From positions 1-16,374 of the forward strand of contig NZ_KB893130.1 in assembly GCF_000373985.1 (NCBI RefSeq): DNA of 16,374 nt, given 5' to 3'. The position numbers were made by a program, and so were the translations under genes. The notes under the pieces were generated by a model that saw nothing but the letters and a program-made list of their open reading frames with translations, was not told where the DNA came from and did not search any database. This document shows, one piece after another, positions 7,400 through 13,360 of the stretch. The DNA comes from Desulfobacter curvatus DSM 3379. GTDB lineage: Bacteria > Desulfobacterota > Desulfobacteria > Desulfobacterales > Desulfobacteraceae. Position 1 is the stretch's first letter. Each line of letters opens with the position of its first letter.

Positions 7400-7828
7400 A
7401 TGAGTGAAAAAGTTTTAATCATAGATGACGAACAGGAGTTTACACAAGCCCTGGCAGAGAGAATGACGAACCGGGGAATGGATGTGAGCACTTCGAGTTC
7501 CGCCATTGAAGGCCTGCAAAACGTTGAAGAAAAATCCTTTGACGTGGTGGTTCTTGATCTGCAGATGCCGGAAATGGATGGTATCGAAACGTTAAAAATC
7601 CTGAAAAAGAAAAAACCTGAACTTCAAGTGATTCTTTTGACCGGGCACGCCACAGTTGAAAAAGGCATAGAGGCCATGAAACTGGGTGCAATGGATCTGC
7701 TTGAAAAACCGGCTGACATGACGACCCTGACCGAAAAGATTAAAAAAGCCCAGGCCAAAAAAATGATCCTGGTGGAGAAAAAAGCCGAGGAAAGAATCAA
7801 AGAAATCATGGAAACCCGGGGATGGTAG
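7400..7828 (+). CDS. Single-domain response regulator with C-terminal helical tail
   Basis: A 142-residue protein. A complete receiver occupies residues 1-120, with D9/D10, phospho-acceptor D53 (VLDLQMPEMDG), T81 (LLTGHA) and K103 (EKPAD). A charged tail of about 25 residues, rich in Lys and Glu and probably helical, replaces an output domain. AAAGGAG lies at 7382-7388. The gene is separated from the rest of the cluster by 152 nt holding two stem-loops, and is followed by a strong terminator. It is the last member of the signalling set and may be the final phosphate acceptor of the relay (inference). Its opening (IDDEQEF, ALAERM) matches the other two receivers, pointing to duplication within the cluster. 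Confidence 0.92.
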   Translation: MSEKVLIIDDEQEFTQALAERMTNRGMDVSTSSSAIEGLQNVEEKSFDVVVLDLQMPEMDGIETLKILKKKKPELQVILLTGHATVEKGIEAMKLGAMDLLEKPADMTTLTEKIKKAQAKKMILVEKKAEERIKEIMETRGW

Positions 7829-7871
7829 ATCCTAAAACTTAGGCGTTTGACCGTTTTTTTCAACGGACCCC

Positions 7872-7911
7872 AAAAGGGATAAAAGCGTGTTTTACTGCTT
7901 TTATCCCTTTT
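7872..7911 (+). terminator. Rho-independent terminator, 15-bp stem
   Basis: The perfect inverted repeat AAAAGGGATAAAAGC (7872-7886) / GCTTTTATCCCTTTT (7897-7911) has a 10-nt loop. Because the stem starts with A4 and ends with T4, it could work in both directions. It sits 44 nt after the last receiver gene and closes the TetR-SulP-phosphorelay unit. Confidence 0.85.
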
Positions 7912-7932
7912 AGATTCACAGGAGTACCGGGG

Positions 7933-7961
7933 TTGTTATTCTGACTGGTTTGGTTTATATA
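7933..7961 (+). promoter_or_regulatory. Possible sigma-70 promoter for the HTH-IIA/ClC operon
   Basis: TTGTTA (7933-7938), 17 nt and TATATA (7956-7961) lie between the terminator and the start codon at 8017. The spacing is ideal and the hexamers are fair. It is the best candidate in this 105-nt gap, but it rests on pattern only. Confidence 0.4.
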
Positions 7962-8016
7962 AAGCATCAACGTTTAAAATGAGGGTTATCATACAGCAAG
8001 CGGCGTTAAGGAAAAA

Positions 8017-8694
8017 ATGGAAATTCTAATAACTGAGTTATGCAAGTCTTTAGGGGTGTCCCGTACAACCATAGAGCGCTGGATCCGCCAGGGAAAGCTG
8101 CCTGTGTTCAAAAAGGGACGAACCTACAGCTTTCATGCCGGGGATTTGAAAAACTGGGCTGAGAAAAACCATATTTCCCTTAACCTGACCCCCCGCCCGG
8201 CCCAGGGACCTGATACCGAAGTAACGGTCTCTTTATCCACTGCCCTTGAGGCCGGCGGCGTGTATCACGACATTGACACAGGACCGGATGTCCCGTCCGT
8301 AATTAACGCATGCATTCAAAGGATTAAGGCCGTTCCGGATAATCACAAAGCGGATCTTGCCCAACAGCTGGTCAAAAGGGAAGAGGCCTTGTCCACAGGG
8401 GTCGGCGGCGGCATTGCCGTGCCCCATCCAAGAACCCCCCTTAATTATATTGAACAGCCCACTGTTGCAGTCTGCTTTCTTAAAAATCCCGTGGATTATC
8501 ATGCATTGGATAACCAGCCTGTCTCTACCCTGTTTTTTATCCTGTTCCCGGAATTAAAATTTCACCTTCACCTGCTCTCTTCTATTTCTTTGTGTTTACG
8601 GAACAGACAGTTCAGTGAATTTTTAAAAACCTGCCCGGAACAATCCATGTTGATCGAAAAAATTGATGCCCTGCACATAGCCGAAAAGATATAA
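8017..8694 (+). CDS. Excisionase-type HTH fused to PTS EIIA (fructose/nitrogen type) domain
   Basis: 225 residues. Residues about 3-50 are a MerR/excisionase-like HTH (ITELCKSLGVSRTTIERWIR, then QGKLPVFKKGRTYSF). Residues about 70-215 are a type-2 PTS IIA domain, with the active-site histidine H137 in GVGGGIAVPHPR and the following HLHLLSSISLCLRN block. The family accepts phosphate from HPr-type carriers. No EIIB, EIIC or HPr gene is seen nearby, so a regulatory rather than transport role is likely, with the phosphorylation state of H137 perhaps controlling DNA or partner binding (inference). AAGGA ends only 4 nt before the ATG. The ClC gene follows after 19 nt, suggesting that it regulates or senses for the ClC-USP operon. 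Confidence 0.88.
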   Translation: MEILITELCKSLGVSRTTIERWIRQGKLPVFKKGRTYSFHAGDLKNWAEKNHISLNLTPRPAQGPDTEVTVSLSTALEAGGVYHDIDTGPDVPSVINACIQRIKAVPDNHKADLAQQLVKREEALSTGVGGGIAVPHPRTPLNYIEQPTVAVCFLKNPVDYHALDNQPVSTLFFILFPELKFHLHLLSSISLCLRNRQFSEFLKTCPEQSMLIEKIDALHIAEKI

Positions 8695-8713
8695 TCGGCT
8701 ATTCGGACCTATC

Positions 8714-10441
8714 ATGAGTAAGCTTAAACAAACCTATAATTTTTTTTATACAAAATTTTTTCTTTTTGATGACCGGCTTGTGCTGATGACGGCCGGCGCA
8801 GTGGTCGGTATTTTTGCAGGTGTTGCAGCCGTGGCATTACGGCTTTCCTTGGCTTCGGTTCTTGAATTTCTTGCACCGTACCGCCAATACGCCTGGGCGT
8901 TTATTTTGCCCGGCATCGGCGCACTTTTCTCTTTTCTATTTCTTGATAAAGTCATGCGGGAAGGCGCCGGACATGGTGTGCCCGAAGTCATTTATGCCGT
9001 ATCCAGACGGGGCGGACTTTTACGGCTTCGTTCCGCCTATTCCAGGCTTATATCCAGTTTTTTAACCATTGCCAGCGGCGGCTCTGCAGGTCCCGAAGCC
9101 CCGGTTGTCATGAGCGGGTCTGCCATAGGATCCAATATCGCAAAATTTTTAGGCCTCAATGACCGGCAACGCATGACGTTGGTGGGCTGTGGTACAGCCG
9201 GTGCCATTTCCGCCATTTTTCACGCCCCTGTGGCCGGTCTTATTTTTTCCGTTGAGATCATTCTTGGGGAATGGAAATTTGTCAATATCATTCCCATTAC
9301 CATTGCTGCTGTGGCCGGCGCCCAGATCAGTGAAGCCATCATACCTGCAAAAGAGCTCTTCCAACACCACCCCTTTGATATTTTTGCAGGAGATATTCTG
9401 GGCAGTATCGGACTTGCCTTGTTCACCGCTTTGATATCCGTAATATTCACGCGGACCCTTCGAAAAGTTGGTGGCCTGGCCAAGCGAACACCAGTATCTC
9501 CCTGGCTGCGGGCATTGATCGGCGGTTGCACGGTGGGTACCATAGGAATTTTCATGCCCATGGTACTGGGTGAGGGATATCATCCGATCATGGAAATGGT
9601 AAGTGGTAATTTTCCCATGGCATTCTGGCTCATATTCCTCGGTCTTTTTCTAAAAATATTTGTCACGTCCATCACCCTTGGCTGGGGAGGTTCCGGCGGT
9701 ATCTTTGCGCCCTGCCTGGTCATCGGAAGCCTTACCGGCGTGGTGTTTTACAAGGCCATGATGTTTGTTTTTCCCAATGCTGCCGTGACTTCGGAAGGCG
9801 CTTATGCCCTTCTAGGCATGACCGGTATCATGGCCGGGGTGATGCAGGCCCCATTGAGCAGTATTTTTCTGATTGCGGAAATTACCGGCGGCTACGAAGC
9901 CATTTTGCTTTTACTGCTGGTTTCTTCCATCTCTTCTACCTTGAGCCATATTATCGAACCATCTTCCTTTTATTTTAAAGACCTTATTGAACGCGGCGAA
10001 TTCATGCGGCCCGGAACGGATGCACGAATTTTATCGGATTTAAGCTTAAACGAGATCATTGATACCAACTACACCCCTGTATCTGAAAATATGGTTTTCA
10101 GAGAGTTTATCCACATCATCAGCAATTCAAACCGAAACCATTACCCGGTCATCTCAGATGAGACCGGCAACTACCTGGGGATGGTCCGGGTTTCACGTAT
10201 CAGAAAATACGCCCTGGATCCGGCCTTTTATGACATGATCTTTCTTAACCAGATCATGGATACGGATATGGTTACCGTATCCTTTGACGACGATCTTCAT
10301 GATGTACTGGAATTCATGGAGACCTTTAACATTGATCACATCCCGGTGGTGGATCACCACAGATTTTCCGGAATGATTTCCAAAGCACGAATACTTGATC
10401 TGTACCGCAGGGAACTGATCATGCAGACCAATATACAATGA
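8714..10441 (+). CDS. ClC-family chloride channel/antiporter with two CBS domains
   Basis: A 575-residue integral membrane protein. Residues about 20-430 form the ClC core. The selectivity-loop motif is GHGVP (86-90) in place of GSGIP. The gating-glutamate segment is GSAGPEAPVV with E128 at the position of the Glu in GREGP, and the helix N region reads GGSGGIFAP. Gating glutamate retention is compatible with either H+/Cl- exchange or a gated channel. Residues about 440-565 hold two CBS repeats (TPVSENMVFREFIHII, then MDTDMVTVSFDDDLHDVLEF), a likely adenine nucleotide sensor on the cytoplasmic side. It lies between the HTH-IIA gene and the universal stress gene, so a role in ion or acid homeostasis under stress is plausible (inference). 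Confidence 0.94.
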   Translation: MSKLKQTYNFFYTKFFLFDDRLVLMTAGAVVGIFAGVAAVALRLSLASVLEFLAPYRQYAWAFILPGIGALFSFLFLDKVMREGAGHGVPEVIYAVSRRGGLLRLRSAYSRLISSFLTIASGGSAGPEAPVVMSGSAIGSNIAKFLGLNDRQRMTLVGCGTAGAISAIFHAPVAGLIFSVEIILGEWKFVNIIPITIAAVAGAQISEAIIPAKELFQHHPFDIFAGDILGSIGLALFTALISVIFTRTLRKVGGLAKRTPVSPWLRALIGGCTVGTIGIFMPMVLGEGYHPIMEMVSGNFPMAFWLIFLGLFLKIFVTSITLGWGGSGGIFAPCLVIGSLTGVVFYKAMMFVFPNAAVTSEGAYALLGMTGIMAGVMQAPLSSIFLIAEITGGYEAILLLLLVSSISSTLSHIIEPSSFYFKDLIERGEFMRPGTDARILSDLSLNEIIDTNYTPVSENMVFREFIHIISNSNRNHYPVISDETGNYLGMVRVSRIRKYALDPAFYDMIFLNQIMDTDMVTVSFDDDLHDVLEFMETFNIDHIPVVDHHRFSGMISKARILDLYRRELIMQTNIQ

Positions 10442-10471
10442 CCCCTGTTCATGGTCCCAAGGAGACTTCCA

Positions 10472-11302
10472 ATGAATTATAAACTGCTTCATATTTTCAG
10501 GAATACCCCCTTTGGCAGGGAAACCTTTTTGCAGTCCCTCTATTTTTGTAAAACCATTAAAGCCTATCCTGTTGTGTATATCCCCAAAACGGATAAGTTC
10601 TTAATGTATTTTGCCAATGATGTGGTTCAGGTGAACCTGGACAACTCTTTTTTAGCCTCTCCGGATACAGCCCATGAACATGTCATTGAACTTTTCGATG
10701 AGGCCGGAATGCCGCCCAGGTTTTATGAACCCAAAGACTTTACGGCTTCAACCCTGCCCGATATATCCAGTCAATTCGACTATATGTGCTCTCCGCGTTC
10801 GATCAGCGACCTGTCATCCAAAATAGGACTGGGCCATCTGGGTCCCAAGGTTCGGCGAATGATAAAGCAGGCCACTTTTCCCATTCTAATTGCAAGCCCG
10901 GTATTCAAGGCATGGAACAGTATATCCGTATTTTTCGGCGGTTCCTCCAATGCCATGAATGCCCTTGTTTTGGGGCTGAAAATTGCCATTGCCTCCGGGT
11001 TTCCCCTAAAAATTTATACCGTGCTTGAAAATAACAGCGAGGACGTTTACCGGGACATGGTCCGGGGTACGGACCTTGAGGAGCTTGTGGACCAGTATGT
11101 GAACGAATGGTGTTTCTATGAATCCTCCGGATTTGACCGGATGCTGTATGAAGTACCCCACGACTCTCTGATCGTTCTTGGCGCCTATGGGCACGGCATA
11201 ATTAAAGAAATTCTTTTAGGAAGCAAAATGGAGCATATCCAGTCCACAGTCACCAACAATTTGCTGGTTACGGGCCCCAACTGCCGTATTTCTCTTAAAT
11301 AG
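10472..11302 (+). CDS. Universal stress protein, two-domain form
   Basis: 276 residues, about twice a single UspA domain. The start is ATG 10472 with AAGGAG at 10459-10464; an in-frame ATG at 10451 lacks a ribosome-binding site. The C-terminal half has the intact UspA nucleotide motif: G237, G240, nine residues, G250 and S251 (GAYGHGIIKEILLGS), so ATP binding is expected. The N-terminal half is a degenerate Usp-like fold without that motif. It is cytoplasmic and lies 30 nt after the ClC gene. Usp proteins can bind ClC channels in other bacteria (family knowledge), so a partnership with the upstream channel is possible. Confidence 0.85.
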   Translation: MNYKLLHIFRNTPFGRETFLQSLYFCKTIKAYPVVYIPKTDKFLMYFANDVVQVNLDNSFLASPDTAHEHVIELFDEAGMPPRFYEPKDFTASTLPDISSQFDYMCSPRSISDLSSKIGLGHLGPKVRRMIKQATFPILIASPVFKAWNSISVFFGGSSNAMNALVLGLKIAIASGFPLKIYTVLENNSEDVYRDMVRGTDLEELVDQYVNEWCFYESSGFDRMLYEVPHDSLIVLGAYGHGIIKEILLGSKMEHIQSTVTNNLLVTGPNCRISLK

Positions 11303-11332
11303 TATCGGAACATTTTTTACAAAGAAGGTAAT

Positions 11333-11974
11333 ATGGAATCAACATCTTATTGGCTGGTATTCTTTACAACCGTTTTTGTTATCAACATTTCGCCCGGACC
11401 GGACGTTATCTATATTGTTTCCAGAACCATAGCACAGGGCCGGAAAGTGGGTATTGCTTCATCTCTGGGTATCTGGTCCGGCGCATTGGTGCATGTGGCA
11501 GCCGCAGCTCTCGGTCTGTCTGCAGTGCTTGCCGCTTCGGCAACCGCGTTTGCTATTGTAAAGTATATCGGTGCGGCCTATCTGGTATATCTGGGAATAC
11601 GCAGCCTGATGTCCGACGGTGAGACGTTTAACATGCATGAAAGCACAGAAGACAAAACAACCGTTTGGAAGGCATTTAGGCAGGGGGTGCTGGTGGATAT
11701 CCTCAATCCCAAGGTTGCAATTTTTTTTATGGCTTTTTTGCCCCAGTTCATCCGTCCTGAATTGGGGCATCATTCCGCCCAGATTGCTGTTTTGGGATTT
11801 CTTGTCATCCTGGTGGCTGTGCCCATAGAATTTTTCTTTGTTATAACAGCAGATCGGACAACTTCCTTTTTCCGTAAGAATCGGCGTTGCTCCTTCTGGC
11901 TTGAAAGGATTTCAGGTTCTATTCTTGTCAGTCTGGGAATCCGTCTGGCCTTTACGGAAAATAGCAATGCCTAG
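11333..11974 (+). CDS. LysE/RhtB-family amino acid exporter
   Basis: A 213-residue membrane protein with about six hydrophobic segments, the normal size for this family. The signature SPGPD is at residues 20-24, and the ILNPKVAIFFMAFLPQF block has N125-P126-K127. It is predicted to export amino acids or derivatives from the cytoplasm; the substrate cannot be assigned. AAGAAGG (11322-11328) precedes the ATG. It follows the universal stress gene by 30 nt, so it is probably the last gene of the HTH-IIA/ClC/USP operon. No clear terminator is seen behind it. Confidence 0.92.
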   Translation: MESTSYWLVFFTTVFVINISPGPDVIYIVSRTIAQGRKVGIASSLGIWSGALVHVAAAALGLSAVLAASATAFAIVKYIGAAYLVYLGIRSLMSDGETFNMHESTEDKTTVWKAFRQGVLVDILNPKVAIFFMAFLPQFIRPELGHHSAQIAVLGFLVILVAVPIEFFFVITADRTTSFFRKNRRCSFWLERISGSILVSLGIRLAFTENSNA

Positions 11975-12010
11975 TGCAAAAAATTTCAGTCGCTGTGTGC
12001 CACCCTTTGC

Positions 12011-12077
12011 GCCGGAGAACGTGTTCTTAGGGTTCCGACCGTATCTACAATCCGGACGGCGTTCTGATTTCTCCGGC
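12011..12077. repeat. 9-bp inverted repeat with 49-nt spacer
   Basis: GCCGGAGAA (12011-12019) and TTCTCCGGC (12069-12077) are perfect inverted arms in the gap between the LysE-family and NudC genes. The wide spacer and lack of a T-run argue against a terminator. It may be the ends of a tiny mobile or folded element, or chance. Confidence 0.35.
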
Positions 12078-12222
12078 AAACGTGCAACAGCAGTTAAACC
12101 TATGCCCGGCAATTCCCATGGACAGAGCTCAGGCAGCGTCCGCCTTTAAGGCTTATAATGTTTATTCCCTCACCGTCCCCCGCATCCCCGGAAGAGGCTG
12201 CGGCATGGATTTTTCTCTTTGA
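12031..12222 (+). pseudogene. Possible relic of a small gene upstream of nudC
   Basis: After a TAG at 12028-12030, this frame is open for 63 codons and reads like real protein: SDRIYNPDGVLISPANVQQQ, then LNLCPAIPMDRAQAASAFKA. It has no start codon with a ribosome-binding site at its beginning and runs into the NudC gene in another frame. The same frame upstream (11974-12027, MQKISVAV...) is cut off by that TAG. This pattern suggests a decayed or frameshifted short gene. The product is not recognised, and the coding look could be chance. Confidence 0.3.
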
Positions 12223-12967
12223 CGGCACCGCGTTGGTCGTTGACCCTGAAACGGGTCAGGTACCTTTTTTCGAACCGAACCGGGCAAAGCCCTTGGTCCG
12301 CACCGGCCTCCATGTTTTCGGTACCCTGCACGGCATCCCCTGCTGCTGCGGCATCCTGGTGGAGCCCCTGCCGGAATCCGGGCTTTCCATACTCGACCTT
12401 AGAACATTTTACCAGGGCGCCGGCGAAGACTTTCGCCTGGCCGTGGCCTGCGGCCGTTTTATCGCGGACCTCCACACCAACAACCATTTTTGCGGCCGGT
12501 GCGGCACCTTGACCCGAATTATGGAGGAAAACCACGGGAGGATCTGCCCGGCCTGCGGTCTCCATACCTATCCAAGAATATCTCCTGCCGTCATCATGGG
12601 CGTGACCCGGGGAGATGAAATTCTCCTGGCCCGGGGGATGCGGTTTCCCAAAAGAAAGTTATTTTCCGTCCTGGCAGGATTTCTTTCCCCCGGGGAAACC
12701 TTGGAGGAGTGTGTGGCCCGGGAGGTTTATGAGGAAACCCGGATTCGTGTTAAGAATGTCCGGTATGTGAAAAGCCAGCCCTGGCCCTTTCCGGACAGCC
12801 TGATGATTGGATTCACCGCGGAGTATAAGAGTGGAGAAATTGAGATTGATCCCAAGGAGATTATAGAAGCTGAATGGTTCAAGGCAAACAGCCTGCCCTT
12901 GATTCCAGACGCCTATACCCTGTCTGGGCAGCTGATCAGAGAGTTTGTGTTAAGATCAAACAAATAG
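12158..12967 (+). CDS. nudC: NAD(+)/NADH pyrophosphatase, NudC-type Nudix hydrolase
   Basis: 269 residues, close to the E. coli enzyme. It has a weak N-terminal domain, then a zinc ribbon (C112, C115, C130, C133 in CGRCG and CPACG), then the Nudix domain. The Nudix box starts at G174 and gives GFLSPGE, seven residues, then REVYEET. The NudC-specific SQPWPFPDSLM follows. It hydrolyses NAD(H) to NMN(H) and AMP and can remove NAD caps from RNA (family knowledge). One oddity is that the final glycine of the Nudix box (EExG) is R195; the catalytic glutamates are all present. TAAGG lies 6 nt before the ATG. Third codon positions in the first third look richer in G and C than in neighbouring genes. 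It probably stands alone or is weakly linked to the genes on either side. Confidence 0.92.
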   Translation: MFIPSPSPASPEEAAAWIFLFDGTALVVDPETGQVPFFEPNRAKPLVRTGLHVFGTLHGIPCCCGILVEPLPESGLSILDLRTFYQGAGEDFRLAVACGRFIADLHTNNHFCGRCGTLTRIMEENHGRICPACGLHTYPRISPAVIMGVTRGDEILLARGMRFPKRKLFSVLAGFLSPGETLEECVAREVYEETRIRVKNVRYVKSQPWPFPDSLMIGFTAEYKSGEIEIDPKEIIEAEWFKANSLPLIPDAYTLSGQLIREFVLRSNK

Positions 12968-13025
12968 AAAAAATATGTTATAGGATTTCACCCGAGTTCA
13001 ATCCAGGCAAAATGTCGTTCGCAAA

Positions 13026-13054
13026 TTGATTTTTCTCTTAGGAACCTGTATTTT
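13026..13054 (+). promoter_or_regulatory. Possible sigma-70 promoter for the small membrane protein/uup pair
   Basis: TTGATT (13026-13031), 17 nt and TATTTT (13049-13054) lie in the 147-nt gap after nudC, 60 nt ahead of the next start codon. The -10 is weak. This is pattern evidence only. Confidence 0.35.
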
Positions 13055-13114
13055 CACCTAACCTTTAATTTGGGAATATTTAGAAACAATAAATTTGATT
13101 TGCAAGGACATTAA

Positions 13115-13360
13115 ATGAAATATCTTTGGTGGGCGGTTCAGGTATTATGTCTTTTAATCTCCCTTTTTTTCGTTGTTTTCGGCATTGATCTTATCCGGGG
13201 GGCTTATGGCTTAAATGATCCTTTCAGCTTTATCATGACCTTTTTTGCCGCGAGTTTTATTATTCTGATCAGCCTGACCTTAGCCCTGGTGTTCATCATT
13301 AAAATGATCCGGGTATACCGCCACCTCAGAGTACCCCAGGCACAGGAGGACAAATCCTGA
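13115..13360 (+). CDS. Small two-helix membrane protein of unknown function
   Basis: 81 residues. Two strongly hydrophobic stretches (about 5-26 and 41-67) flank a short loop with GAYGLNDP, and a charged tail ends RVYRHLRVPQAQEDKS. AAGGA (13104-13108) is well placed before the ATG. The stop TGA (13358-13360) shares its A with the ATG of the ABC-F gene, so the two are translationally coupled. The family is not recognised; it could be a membrane-anchored helper or simply an operon partner. There is no signal peptide cleavage site that can be supported. Confidence 0.75.
   Translation: MKYLWWAVQVLCLLISLFFVVFGIDLIRGAYGLNDPFSFIMTFFAASFIILISLTLALVFIIKMIRVYRHLRVPQAQEDKS

Noticed and set aside
7872..7911. 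The 15-bp inverted repeat as a mobile-element end or attachment site
   Set aside because: Its location after the last gene of the unit, short loop and terminal T-run fit an intrinsic terminator, and no second copy is seen in the window.
10451..10471. ATG 10451 as the start of the universal stress gene
   Set aside because: No ribosome-binding site precedes it, while AAGGAG inside this stretch serves ATG 10472.
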